This document shows, one piece after another, positions 36,901-44,736 of a DNA stretch of 64,000 nucleotides (positions within the stretch are counted from its first letter, which is position 1; every line of letters begins with the position of its first letter). Below the pieces are notes generated by a model that was given only the letters and a program-made list of their open reading frames with translations, was not told the origin of the DNA and did not search any database. Both the position numbers and the translations under genes were made by a program. The DNA is from Streptomyces sp. 840.1 (GTDB lineage: Bacteria; Actinomycetota; Actinomycetes; Streptomycetales; Streptomycetaceae). Location: assembly GCF_003751445.1 (NCBI RefSeq), contig NZ_RJUU01000003.1, positions 248,001 through 312,000 on the forward strand, read 5' to 3'.

Positions 36901-37163
36901 AGGGCGGACGGCTGGAGGTCGAAGTGTGCGGGGCCCTCGCCGAACAGCGGTGCGCTGTGGGTGTCGCTCTCCACCTGCCCGAGGCTGCGGTGGCGGGTGC
37001 CGGCGTAGGCGATCCGGGTGGCGGCGGCGTCGGCCGCCTGCACCCGGGGCTCGGCGCTGCCCTCCCCCGAGGCCGTTGTCACCGCGAGCAGGGGGATCAG
37101 GAGCAGCAACGACGCCCCGAGTCTTCCCGGGCGGAACCGCCCACCGGGGCCGGCGGTGCGCAT
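33987..37163 (-). CDS. Exported TolB-like beta-propeller protein with CARDB/DUF11 repeats
   Basis: 1058 aa from ATG 37163, with GAGGTGG upstream; an earlier ATG at 37211 is possible. A signal peptide or anchor lies at about 15-33 (LGASLLLLIPLLAVTTASG). Residues 50-680 hold many TolB/WD40-like PD40 blades (QLTPDGRSVVFDSA, CPTVSPDGRRLAYSGG, PTFSPDGKYLAFTRT). Two DUF11/CARDB beta-sandwich repeats follow (about 690-800 and 850-950), separated by a Pro/Thr linker, then an IPT-like end (about 960-1058). It should lie outside the membrane, unlike the cytoplasmic particle, yet is translationally coupled to DUF4255. A role at the envelope side of CIS action is inferred. Confidence 0.85.
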   Translation of the reverse strand: MRTAGPGGRFRPGRLGASLLLLIPLLAVTTASGEGSAEPRVQAADAAATRIAYAGTRHRSLGQVESDTHSAPLFGEGPAHFDLQPSALGDQLVFASRRDEKAPQIYLRTADGSVRKLTSGRYAGHPQLTPDGRSVVFDSAEPGGADGRKQRDLWTVRTDGTGLTRLTDTPWDEECPTVSPDGRRLAYSGGDDAAAGMQIYVRPLTGGAATRVTDPANGAATEPAWNPLDDAAHRDLIAYTSAGPPGPRLRVTDGRTDGPLLGGVQADWRTHGAAWLPDGNDVLFLSPDRTCDCEGDWDHVFRVTTHSAGTPVLKLSEDREVESPTWTGTVDDGGVVVERVSAAGPHEVTLQDARSDGSDPRDLGVTILNEDPAADTDTDPTHDPLFRPTTGDPWTERQNYTPDGRRIVVTRFEGEAGNRVERIWMVDADGSNKAYMKLDERGPNDWDTDPTFSPDGKYLAFTRTSPGGVGDAAGPSSILIADVATGAIRDRVTAPAGQPQGGDAQPTWSSDGTTLAFTRNQVIGGGGGNKHIWTVPVNDLNAQRDLSATACPGDCEVIDDSPAFSPDGLSIAFNRKNGGGRSDQRNGILLATLADGGCQVLLPEAAHNLPDGCRQELPDTSLTGPFQPRDAAWTADGTGLVISSREALPANSPEKLYLLDVATCALSPLTTGLPGRQKEPSVQQSVDLAVHAPGNIPAVAVGRSRTITVDVVNSGPAASPGTRLTIAPPPGARISRLTWPGGTCDAASLQCDVGVVRPGDTVPVSVTLVGVTPGDAPFDWSVTGSVIDPQPTDNTGRTVVPVREDTPPPTTPPQPPTPTRAPPTTEPPPTTAPPTVPPAPPEPAAGPGVGVTAQPNPGYVGGRVVVTYTVRNGREALATGLRLKIGLPRSVPDSGPPAGCDSSWVCALPDLAPGASTVVRVVLSPDKALTGSVTGLLTTTGTDADKSDNTARQPLRILQPRIVAVPPIGKPGFVTSVRGKDFPPGAPVRFTWKPGITAAAAPTVPKPDGTFIGQLLILAKDETGPRVITARGPGFSAVKTDFLVVIGNWQPPGEMTRR

Positions 37164-37307
37164 CACGGTCCACCTCGCTGTCTGGTGCGGTATCGGGCTG
37201 TCCCCCGCCACCCTGCCGGGTCCGCGTACGGTGCGGCAGGGCGGCGGAGACGTACCCGGGGGAAACGTTCGGTGCGCTTTCGGGCAGCGCCGGCGTACCG
37301 GCCGCCG

Positions 37308-38030
37308 TCAGATGAGCCCGTTGCGCAGTGCGTAGCCGACCGCGTGGGCCCGGTTGCGCAGTTGCAGCCGCGTGATGATCTCGTGCAGGACGTTCTTCAC
37401 GGTCCGTTCGGAGTACGCGGTCTTGCGGGCGATCTCCACGGTGTCCAGGCCTTCCGACACCAGGCGCAGCATGTCCGCCTCGCGCGTGGTCAGTGTGGAC
37501 AGCGACAGGCTCCGCGGGTCGAGGGCCGACCGCTGGAGGCTGCCCACGTGGGTGAGCAGCTTGCCGAGCAGGTCACCGGGGAGTACGCCCTCGCCGTTGG
37601 CCATCGCCAGGACGAGGTGGAGCAGCTGGTCCTGGTCGGCGTCGGCACGCCGCAGCACCGCCGAGACGCCGCACTCTATGACGCGTTGCAGCGCGCCCGC
37701 GCCGAGGGTGCCGACCACCAGGCCGGTGCGGGTGGCGGTGTTGTGCCGCAGCCGGTGCAACAGGGCTGCCACGTCGTCGTCGACGGTGTCGACGACGACC
37801 AGCGAGGCCTGGGCCTGTTCCGCATCGGCGTCGTCGAGCAGACTTATCTCGGGCCGCCGGCGTAACTGCTGGACGACACCGACGTGCAGGACCGGATCGG
37901 CGGCGTACACGGCGACTGTCACCTGGTCCGGGCGGTCGGTCTGGGAGGTCCGGTGCGCGGCCGGTGCCTGGGTGGACAGACGTGGTGTGGTGACGGACGC
38001 GGCCGGACTGTACTGCTCTGGGCAGGTCAT
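37308..38030 (-). CDS. LuxR-type regulator of the CIS locus
   Basis: 240 aa from ATG 38030, chosen because it starts clean protein sequence and has GGAA upstream; the open frame runs to 38279 through repetitive, leader-like DNA. The N-terminal half resembles a receiver-like domain (VTVAVYAADPVLHVGVVQQL, ASLVVVDTVDDDVAALLHRL) but lacks the usual acidic pair, and the C-terminal half is a LuxR helix-turn-helix (about 170-235: LTTREADMLRLVSEGLDTVE, YSERTVKNVLHEIITRLQLR). Placed at the head of the CIS genes, it likely controls them. Confidence 0.88.
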   Translation of the reverse strand: MTCPEQYSPAASVTTPRLSTQAPAAHRTSQTDRPDQVTVAVYAADPVLHVGVVQQLRRRPEISLLDDADAEQAQASLVVVDTVDDDVAALLHRLRHNTATRTGLVVGTLGAGALQRVIECGVSAVLRRADADQDQLLHLVLAMANGEGVLPGDLLGKLLTHVGSLQRSALDPRSLSLSTLTTREADMLRLVSEGLDTVEIARKTAYSERTVKNVLHEIITRLQLRNRAHAVGYALRNGLI

Positions 38031-38064
38031 GGGTGCAGTTCCTGTTTCATGAGTCCGTGGGCTG

Positions 38065-38177
38065 AGGGTTCGTGAGCTGGGGGCTTGCGCGGAGACGGTG
38101 CGTGAGAAGACGGTCATGAGGTGAGAGTTCGCGGGCAGGAGGTTCGTGAACGGAGGGAGTGTGGAGGGTTCGTGAGC
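38065..38177. repeat. Degenerate repeats upstream of the CIS regulator
   Basis: AGGGTTCGTGAGC occurs twice exactly 100 bp apart (38065-38077 and 38165-38177), with an imperfect third copy AGGTTCGTGAAC at about 38140-38151 and several CGTGAG half-motifs between. The stretch 38031-38388 has no convincing gene and holds the promoters of the regulator and the divergent membrane-protein gene; an extra inverted repeat CCCGGGC/GCCCGGG sits at 38314-38336. Confidence 0.5.
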
Positions 38178-38388
38178 AGAGGGTCGTGGGCACGAGGGCG
38201 TACGGGCGGGTGACCTGAGGGGCGGGCAACGGCCGTCAGGGCGCGGACGGCCGGCTGCGGGACCTGGCGGCCCGGTCAACAGCTCACCGGAATGGCGGAG
38301 TTGGTCTTGACTCCCCGGGCACCGCGACTGCCCGGGTCTTGCCCTTGCGCTCCTCGTGGCGGGCGCGGCGCGCTTCTACCGTGACGGT

Positions 38389-39738
38389 GTGACGCCTTCC
38401 GCATCCCCCTCCGGCCCCAGCGCGCCCGGCCTCGACATCCCGGCGGTGACCGTTGCACCGGGCAGCACCGCCACCACCAGCCTGACCGTCCACAACGACA
38501 GCGACATCGTCGAGGCGTACAGCCTGGAGGTCGTCGGGGACTGCGCGCCCTGGGCCACCGTGGAACCCCCTCGGGTCTCCCTCTATCCGGGCACGTCCGA
38601 GACGGTGACGATCCGTCTGGACCCACCGCGTTCGCCGGACATCCGCCCCGGTGACACACCGCTGGGCGTGCGCGTCCTGCCGGCCGAGCACCCCGAGTCG
38701 GTACGGGTTCCCGAAACCGTCGTGACCGTCGAGGAGTTCCGCGAGCTGCACACCGAGCTGGCGCCGCGTCGCCGGCGCGGCTGGCTGCGCGGCCGCTACC
38801 GCCTCGCGGTGCGCAACCTCGGCAACACCTCGGCGCTGGTGGGCTTCGCCCCCGGTCAGGCGGGTGAGGAGCTGCGGTTCGCCTTCAGCCCGGCGAAGCC
38901 GAAGCTGGAGCCCGGCGAGTCGGCGGAGGTCCGGCTGCGGGTCCGCACCGGCAAGCCGGTGTGGTTCGGCTCCCCGGTGGTGTGGCCGTTCACCGTGGAC
39001 GCCGCCGAGACCGTCGAGCCCGCCGCCCAGGAGGAGGCACGGCGTGACGAGTCCGTCGTACGGCCGCCGCTGAACGCCGAGTTCGTCCAGATCCCGATCT
39101 TCCCGAAGTGGCTGCTCGCGGTGCTCGCGGCGCTGCTCGCACTGCTCCTGGCCTGGTTCACCCTGGTGCGTCCCGCCGTGCGCAGCGCGGCGAAGGAGGC
39201 CGCCACGAAGGAGGTCCAGGCGCGCCCCAATCCGGGCGGGGCGCAGGACAGCCAGTCGCCGGGCACCGGTTCGGGCGGCGGCAAGGACAACCCGTCCGGC
39301 GGGGACAAGGGCGCGCAGCCCGGAGCGAGCCCCGGGGCGACGCCGGGCACGGGCGGCGACGGCACCTCGGCGGGCGGCGGTCAGCAGAGTTCGGCCACCA
39401 TCGACCTGAAGACGTCCGGCGGGAGGAGCGCGGCGGGTACGTACAAGGTGCCCGAGGACCACGCCTTCGGGATCACGGACATCGTCGTCGCCAACTTCCA
39501 GGGCGACGAGGGGGTACTCACGATCACGTTCGGCAAGCGGAAGATCACCACGATCGCGCTGGAGACCTTCCGCAACCAGGACTACCACTGGGTCACCCCT
39601 ATCAAGATCACCGAGAACGAGACCGTGACCGTCAACGTGACCTGTGCGAAGCCGGGTACACCGGCCACCGGGCGTCGGGCGCAGGAGTGCCACGAAGTCC
39701 TGAACGTGAGTGGTGTGCTCAGCCCCGTCAAGCAATGA
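38389..39738 (+). CDS. Bitopic membrane protein with NPCBM/COG1470-like beta domains, CIS-adjacent
   Basis: 449 aa from GTG 38389. TACCGT six bases upstream resembles a -10 box, suggesting a leaderless transcript. Two cytoplasmic immunoglobulin-like domains (about 5-200: PAVTVAPGSTATTSLTVHND, ELAPRRRRGWLRGRYRLAVR) precede one membrane helix (about 238-260: FPKWLLAVLAALLALLLAWF), a Gly/Ser/Pro linker, and a C-terminal beta domain (about 340-449: HAFGITDIVVANFQGDEGVL) with two cysteines (VTCAKPG, QECHEV). It is divergent from the CIS regulator. Similar genes called hydrolytic protein occur beside CIS loci in Streptomyces (memory); no catalytic residues are visible. Confidence 0.8.
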   Translation: MTPSASPSGPSAPGLDIPAVTVAPGSTATTSLTVHNDSDIVEAYSLEVVGDCAPWATVEPPRVSLYPGTSETVTIRLDPPRSPDIRPGDTPLGVRVLPAEHPESVRVPETVVTVEEFRELHTELAPRRRRGWLRGRYRLAVRNLGNTSALVGFAPGQAGEELRFAFSPAKPKLEPGESAEVRLRVRTGKPVWFGSPVVWPFTVDAAETVEPAAQEEARRDESVVRPPLNAEFVQIPIFPKWLLAVLAALLALLLAWFTLVRPAVRSAAKEAATKEVQARPNPGGAQDSQSPGTGSGGGKDNPSGGDKGAQPGASPGATPGTGGDGTSAGGGQQSSATIDLKTSGGRSAAGTYKVPEDHAFGITDIVVANFQGDEGVLTITFGKRKITTIALETFRNQDYHWVTPIKITENETVTVNVTCAKPGTPATGRRAQECHEVLNVSGVLSPVKQ

Positions 39739-40151
39739 ACCAGGCCTTCCGGGACAATATCGACCAGCGCGGGGCCGTCCGAAACGTGAGATTTATCGTT
39801 TCGTCTGAAAATCGACACCGCACGCGGCCGAGGATCGCGGGCCGGCGGAGGGGCAGCGGCGGGGCAGCGGGGTGTCGCATCCAGCGGTGATCCGCCACCG
39901 CCCCCCGTGCCACGGCCGATGATCCGGCCCACACGCGTCGATGACGGCGCCCACGACTCACGCGGCGCGAACGACCCGCGCGGATCGCAAAGTGGCCGAC
40001 TTTCGCCGTGACAGCGCGCGTGTCCCGGGCGGCAGTTCGGGACCGCGGACGCAAGCGCTTCGACACGGCACCCTTCCGCTCCTGTCACTAAGTGACACGC
40101 TGTCTCTTGAGGACAGCGCGCCAGTGCGGTGCGGGAGGGTGTTGCGTTGCC
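39739..40151. other. Intergenic region before the TetR pseudogene
   Basis: 413 bp, locally less GC-rich around 39780-39820, with no supported gene. It contains the palindromic operator at 40083-40097 and nothing else I can name. Confidence 0.6.
40083..40097. promoter_or_regulatory. TetR-type operator TGTCACT-A-AGTGACA
   Basis: Perfect 7-bp palindromic arms around one base, 55 bp upstream of the TetR pseudogene start. A second TGTC...GACA pair lies at 40101-40115. This is the usual place and form of an autoregulatory TetR site. Confidence 0.65.
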
Positions 40152-40790
40152 ATGCCGGCGAAGACGGGCGGCACGGGAGGGATGAGCGAGCGGCGTCGGC
40201 TGCGGCTGCGGCTGCGCCTGGAGATCTCGCAGGAGGCGGCCCGCCTGTTTTTGGGAAGAGGGAGTGGCCGCGAGGAGCGGCGATCAGATGGCCGAGGCGG
40301 TGGGCCTCTCCACACGCACTCTCTGGCGGCACTTCCGGAGCAAGGAACTGCGCCGAGCCGGGCGTCACGCAGGGCGTCGCCACTCTGCTGAGCGTGCTGT
40401 GCGACTGGCCCCGGGAGAGAGATCGCTCGAAGACCATCTGGCCGCCGAACTGACCCGGCTCCGTCACGGGAGGTCGCCCGTCGACATCGCGGACGGGATG
40501 CTCGCGATGAGGATGATCCGGCTCGCCGACACCGAACCGGCGCTCCGCACCGCCTGGCTGGTGGCCTGTGCTGGACGGAACGGGAGATGTGCGTGATCAG
40601 CGACGACCGCATCGGGCGCCCGGCCGGTGATCCGCAGGTGCGGCTGTACGCCGCTTCGGCCGCCGCGGTCCTGCGGGTGCTGGACGAGGACATCGGCGCC
40701 GCCGTCCTCATCGGCGCCGGCCTCACGGGCGGGTGCGGTCCGCCGGCTGCAGGCACCGGCGGACCGCCTGTCCCGCTCCGGCTCACGAGT
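40152..40790 (+). pseudogene. TetR-family regulator, multiply frameshifted
   Basis: The pieces of one TetR protein are scattered over three frames. From ATG 40152: ERRRLRLRLRLEISQEAARL in one frame; after the T-run at about 40248 the next frame gives EEGVAARSGDQMAEAVGLST and RTLWRHFRSKE; after about 40345 another frame gives CAEPGVTQGVATLLSVLCDW; from about 40415 ERSLEDHLAAELTRLRHGRS continues to TEPALRTAWLVAC; and after about 40570 TEREMCVISDDRIGRPAGDP follows. At least four shifts are needed, so sequencing error alone is unlikely. The helix-turn-helix text is intact apart from the shifts. No intact target gene is adjacent. Confidence 0.8.
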
Positions 40791-41195
40791 GGAGGTTGTC
40801 GAGCCGGCACGGGACCTGCGCACCGGACCGCGGGGCCACCGAAGGAGTTCCGGCTCCTCGGCCCGGGGTCCGGGTCCGACCGGGTCGGCTCGGGACCCCG
40901 GTCCTGTGCGGTGGCTTCGTCCCCGTCGACGGGTCCGGTGCGCGTATGTGGGGCGACGCCCGCCCGGGGCCATGCCGGGTTTCCGGCCGGGCCCCGGGCG
41001 GCTGAGGCGGACCTCTCGCCGTGAGCCCCGCTCCGTCAGTCATTCGGAGACGGGGCGCCTGCGGATTGGAGCCGGAGCGGATTCGGTGCCGGCATCACCT
41101 GTCCGGGTGAAGCGCCGCCCGCAGCCGCCCGCAGCCGGGCCCGCACCGGCACGGGCCCGGCTGCCGCACTCACCCGGCCGCGATGCCGTGCCCGC
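40791..41195. other. Non-coding stretch after the TetR pseudogene
   Basis: About 405 bp. The first part may be the decayed C-terminal end of the TetR gene; the rest has only short shadow frames and GC-rich repeats such as CGCCCGCAGC at 41111-41130. I see no gene or clear signal. Confidence 0.5.
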
Positions 41196-41930
41196 CTAGG
41201 CGGGACCGTGGCTGCCGGTGAGGGTGGCGTACACGACGACGTTGTCGGCGTAGCGGCTGTCGTTCCTGGAGTAGTCGCCGCCACAGGTGATCAGGCGGAG
41301 CCCGGCGTGGTCGAGGTTGCGGTAGACCTCGACGGTGGGGAACCGGTCCTTGGGGTAGACGGCGGTCCGGTCGACGGTGAAGTCGGCGCTCCGCCCGTCC
41401 GCGCGCCGGACGCTGATCCGGTCACCGGGACGGAGCTTGCCGAGCCCGAAGAACACCCCGGGCGCGCCGTTCCAGGTGACATGACCCGCGATCACGGCGG
41501 GGCCGACCGCTCCGGGCGTGGCCCCGGGTCGGTACCAGCCCGCCTTGTCCGGGTCCCGAGGGGTCTCCATGGCGCGGTCCTTGCCGAGCCCGAGCTCCTC
41601 CAGGGTGGAGGCCACCTTGAGCGAGGGAATCGTGATGCGGACGGGCCGGGACGCGGGCAGCGCCGCGGTGTACGGCTCCTCGGAGGCCGGGGCGGTGTCC
41701 GGTTTCCCGGACGGCGTCGCGGGCTCGGCCCCCTGCCGCACCGGGGGCTGGCCGGTGGCGGCCGGACTGCCCCTGTCTGCGGCGGGGGGCGGAGCGGGCT
41801 GCTGCCGGCTCGTTCCCAGAGCCAGCAGCAGCCCACCGGTCAGGAGCAGGGCGGCGGTGAGGGCGATGAGCGTGACGTTGCGCCGCCGGGCCCTCGTGCG
41901 GTGCGCGCCTTCGTCGGGTGTCCCATTCAT
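41196..41930 (-). CDS. Class F sortase
   Basis: 244 aa. One N-terminal signal anchor (about 18-40: NVTLIALTAALLLTGGLLLA) then a Pro/Ala linker and the sortase barrel. Catalytic residues: His in VIAGHVTWNG, Cys in LRLITCGGDYS and the Arg further on (NDSRYADNVVVYA). Class F sortases are the actinobacterial group with a poorly defined sorting signal. It lies 67 bp after a CHRD-like surface protein gene with a C-terminal membrane segment and a basic tail, its probable substrate. Confidence 0.92.
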   Translation of the reverse strand: MNGTPDEGAHRTRARRRNVTLIALTAALLLTGGLLLALGTSRQQPAPPPAADRGSPAATGQPPVRQGAEPATPSGKPDTAPASEEPYTAALPASRPVRITIPSLKVASTLEELGLGKDRAMETPRDPDKAGWYRPGATPGAVGPAVIAGHVTWNGAPGVFFGLGKLRPGDRISVRRADGRSADFTVDRTAVYPKDRFPTVEVYRNLDHAGLRLITCGGDYSRNDSRYADNVVVYATLTGSHGPA

Positions 41931-41997
41931 CGCTTCACCTGTCCCTGCGTCCGGCCGTTACGGGCATCGCACGGCGCCTCCGTCGGTGCGGAGCGCC

Positions 41998-42825
41998 TCA
42001 GCCGTCGTGCCGGGCGTCCGCCGTGCGCGTCCGGCGCCGTACGACGAACAGCCCGCCTGCCGCGAGGAGTGCCGCACCGCCTGCCGCGAACAGACCGGGC
42101 GACTCCACACCCGCGGTGCTCCCGCCCCCCGTCTCGACGCCGCCCACGGGCATGGAGCCGACCGCGGCGCCCTTGACCATGCCGCAGCTCGCCGGGGCGG
42201 TGGCCTCCTGCGGCAGCTTCGGGTCGAGTTCGCTCTTGCCCTTGCCGAAGTCGTACTTGGCGTTGTTGTTCGGGTCGATGCCGTGCTGGACGACGTGCAG
42301 ATCCTTGATGTGCTCGGCCACGGCCTGCGAGACGGGAATCGTCCGGGAGTAGCTCAGCTTCCCGTCCTTGTCCGCGACGGGCATCCGGTCGACGGCGAGG
42401 CCGCTGTTCTTGGACGTGTCGCCCTTGGTCGTGAGGGAGATGTTGATGTCCCCGTACACCGGCAGACCCTCGGCCGTGCTGACGATGCCGTCACCGTCCT
42501 TGTCGGCGCTCATGTCCGGGCAGCGGAAGTCATGGCCGTCGGTCGAGCCGTGGATGTGCTGCGCGTGCGGCTGGCCGGGGACCAGTCCCTCGGCCTCGAT
42601 CTTCACCGTGAGCCTGTCGCCCTCCACGCTCACCAGGGCCGTGCCGCCGGCGCCGGAGCTGTTCAACTGGTTCAGGTCGATCTGGTACGTGTCGCCGTCG
42701 GCGGCTTTCGCCGTGCTGCCTGCGACATGGCCGTCGTGCGCCATGGCGGGCACGGCCGCGCAGAGCGTGAGCGCGGCGGGCACAACCAGCAGAGCGGTGA
42801 GACGGGTTGAACGGCGGGCATTCAC
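41998..42825 (-). CDS. Exported CHRD-like surface protein with C-terminal anchor
   Basis: 275 aa from GTG 42825; AGGGG ten bases upstream supports it. A signal peptide (about 8-30, ending VPAMAHDGH) is followed by a CHRD-like beta domain (YQIDLNQLNSSGAGGTALVS, GLVPGQPHAQHIHGSTDGHD) with several histidines and acid residues. The C-terminus has a hydrophobic stretch and a basic tail (LFAAGGAALLAAGGLFVVRR RTR), like a cell-wall sorting signal, without an LPXTG box. The neighbouring class F sortase probably anchors or processes it. The ligand is unknown; the His-rich patch could bind metal. Confidence 0.85.
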   Translation of the reverse strand: MNARRSTRLTALLVVPAALTLCAAVPAMAHDGHVAGSTAKAADGDTYQIDLNQLNSSGAGGTALVSVEGDRLTVKIEAEGLVPGQPHAQHIHGSTDGHDFRCPDMSADKDGDGIVSTAEGLPVYGDINISLTTKGDTSKNSGLAVDRMPVADKDGKLSYSRTIPVSQAVAEHIKDLHVVQHGIDPNNNAKYDFGKGKSELDPKLPQEATAPASCGMVKGAAVGSMPVGGVETGGGSTAGVESPGLFAAGGAALLAAGGLFVVRRRTRTADARHDG

Positions 42826-43000
42826 GAAGACGCATCCCCTTCCGGCGTTTCCGGTCACAGAACCGGAACCGCGTTCGGTCGCTGATGTCGTCTATTCGGT
42901 GCCGTCGGCACAGCGGATTGGTCTGAGCACGACATCTGTCGTATGGGAGCCGGGAACGGGGGCACACGGGGTTCACCACTCGAGAACAGGAGTTCCACCG

Positions 43001-43180
43001 ATGCTCGGAATAGTCGCAGCCGTCCTCTTCTTCATCGCCTTCCTGATCAATGCCGCCGACATCGCGACCAACGACGTCTTCTCGTCCGTGAACGTGATGC
43101 TGCTCGGCCTGACGGCCCTGGCGTTGCACGTGGGCGGGGTCGGCACCGGATGGGGGGCCGGCAGGTCGCGCAGGCGCTGA
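43001..43180 (+). CDS. 59-aa two-helix membrane protein
   Basis: 59 aa from ATG 43001, with AGGAG at 42988-42992. Two hydrophobic segments, GIVAAVLFFIAFLINAAD and VNVMLLGLTALALHVGG, then a basic end GRSRRR. Good ribosome site and spacing make it real. It is divergent from the CHRD-sortase pair; function unknown. Confidence 0.8.
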   Translation: MLGIVAAVLFFIAFLINAADIATNDVFSSVNVMLLGLTALALHVGGVGTGWGAGRSRRR

Positions 43181-43257
43181 TCCGCGGCCCGTGGGCAGCA
43201 CCGCGCCCCACCGCCCGGCCTCCGTCCTCGTCGGAGCAGCGACACCCACCACCCCAG

Positions 43258-43293
43258 GCCCGCCCCCGTCCGGAACGTCACTCGGGGGCGGGC
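43258..43293. terminator. Terminator between the 59-aa gene and the sortase remnant
   Basis: Inverted repeat GCCCGCCCCCG (43258-43268) and CGGGGGCGGGC (43283-43293), 11-bp perfect arms, loop 14 nt, followed by TTTCG on the plus strand. Confidence 0.65.
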
Positions 43294-43700
43294 TTTCGAC
43301 GTGGGGTGGCGTAGACGACCACGTTCTCCCGGTACTCGCGCGCGTCGGGGTCCCAGCCGGTGCAGGCCAGCAGGCGCAGGCTCGGGCCGGGGGTGGGGCC
43401 CTAGACGGCGGAGTCAGGGAACTCGTCCTTCGGGTAGACGGCCACCTCGTCGATCGTGAAGTGCGCGGTGGTCCCGTCACGGCGGGCCACGGACACCGCC
43501 ATGCCGGGCTTGGCGGGGCCCCGGTTGGAGAACGCCGCGGGGCCGGAGGTGGTGTCGACGTGTCCCGCGAGGACGGCGGTCCCGCGCTCCCCCGGTGTGG
43601 CGGAGGAACCGACCCAGCTCGCCCGGTCCTTGCCCCGGGGCAGCGGCAGTTGCCCGTCACGGTCGAGTTCCTCCGGTACGAGGACGGCCTTCAGCCCCAC
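43278..43700 (-). pseudogene. Class F sortase remnant with in-frame amber stop
   Basis: From GTG 43700 the frame gives a sortase core (KDRASWVGSSATPGERGTAV, LAGHVDTTSGPAAF with the catalytic His, FTIDEVAVYPKDEFPDSAV) and then TAG at 43403-43401, where sortases usually have Tyr or Val. Reading through, the same frame continues GPTPGPSLRLLACTGWDPDA (the catalytic Cys) and YRENVVVYATPRRKPAPE to TGA at 43278. No signal anchor lies upstream; only about 100 bp separate it from the kinase gene. One nonsense change and a missing N-terminus indicate a dead copy of the sortase at 41196-41930. Confidence 0.85.
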
Positions 43701-43803
43701 GGCGGGGATCCGGAGCGGGCATTCGGGCCGTTCCGGCAGGTCCGGGGAGTGACCGGCGGGTGTGCGACGGCAGTCGCGCGCCCGCCGAACGTGCTGTGCG
43801 GGC

Positions 43804-44736
43804 TCAGCGGCCGGGGCCGGCCCCGGGGCGCGACGGCTCGGTGCCCGACCGCGCGACGACGGAGGCCGCCACGCGCGACGCGAACGTCAGCATCTCCGCG
43901 GCGCCCTCGCGCGACAGCCGCACCGCGCCGCCGCCGAACGCCTTGGCATCGCCGAGCCAGTTGAGCGTCCCGGCCATGAACGCGTCGCCGGCCCCGATCG
44001 TGTTGACCACCTCCACCCGCACCGCGGGCACCGAGACCCGCCCGAACTCCCGGCCGAAGGCGGTACTGCCCGCCGGGCCCCGGGTGAGGACCACCAGCCG
44101 GTTCTCCGCGGCAAGCCGCTCACAGGTGTCCTCCGGGGCCGCGCCCGGCCAGAGCGCGCTCACGTCCTCGTCGCTGACCTTGAGGATCCCGGCCAGTGCG
44201 CACAGCTCCCGCAGCCGGCGTACGGCGGAGCCGCTGTCCAGGGTGCGGTCCTCGCGCACGTTCGGGTCGACCACCAGGACGCCGTGCCCGGCCGAGGCGC
44301 GCGCGGTCGCGGCCACGGCCTCGGCGGCGGGAGCGACGACCGCGGCGAGCCCGCCCGCGTACACGGCGCCGAAGCGGCCCACGTCGGCCGTGCGCTCCGG
44401 CAGCCGGAAGGTGGCGGTGTCCTGCAGGTGGAAGTGGTAGCCGGTGCCGTCCGGGCCCGGGTCGGCGACCGCGAGTGCGGTGGGCAGCTCCGAACGGGCG
44501 CACAGATCCAGCCGAGTTCCCGCGGAGACCAGCCGCTCCTCGATCAGGCGGGCGAACCCGTCACCGCCGAGCCCTCCCGCGAACCAGCTGGGAGTGCCCA
44601 GCCGAGCCAGCCCGGCGGCGACGTTGGCGGGTGCGCCGCCGGGCTGGGCCCGGTGGGTCCCCGGATCGTCCGGGGACGGCACCAGGTCGATGAGCGCCTC
44701 GCCCATCACGAGGACGGCATCGGGCCCACCGCTCAC
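43804..44736 (-). CDS. PfkB-family carbohydrate kinase (fructokinase-like)
   Basis: 310 aa, full length. N-terminal signature VMGEALIDLVPSPDD and the substrate/fold motif QPGGAPANVAAGLARLGTPS; C-terminal catalytic signature VNTIGAGDAFMAGTLNWLGD with the catalytic Asp in GAGDAF. It phosphorylates a sugar, probably a ketose made by the neighbouring dehydrogenase. Its start overlaps the dehydrogenase stop by four bases (ATGA), so it is the last gene of the polyol operon. Confidence 0.92.
   Translation of the reverse strand: MSGGPDAVLVMGEALIDLVPSPDDPGTHRAQPGGAPANVAAGLARLGTPSWFAGGLGGDGFARLIEERLVSAGTRLDLCARSELPTALAVADPGPDGTGYHFHLQDTATFRLPERTADVGRFGAVYAGGLAAVVAPAAEAVAATARASAGHGVLVVDPNVREDRTLDSGSAVRRLRELCALAGILKVSDEDVSALWPGAAPEDTCERLAAENRLVVLTRGPAGSTAFGREFGRVSVPAVRVEVVNTIGAGDAFMAGTLNWLGDAKAFGGGAVRLSREGAAEMLTFASRVAASVVARSGTEPSRPGAGPGR

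Noticed and set aside
33930..37865. 1311-aa plus-strand frame
   Set aside because: Antisense shadow across several CIS genes; GC-rich DNA keeps such frames open by chance.
38031..38279. N-terminal extension of the CIS LuxR regulator to 38279
   Set aside because: The extra 83 codons are repeat-derived Ser/Pro/Thr-rich sequence with no fold; ATG 38030 starts clean sequence.
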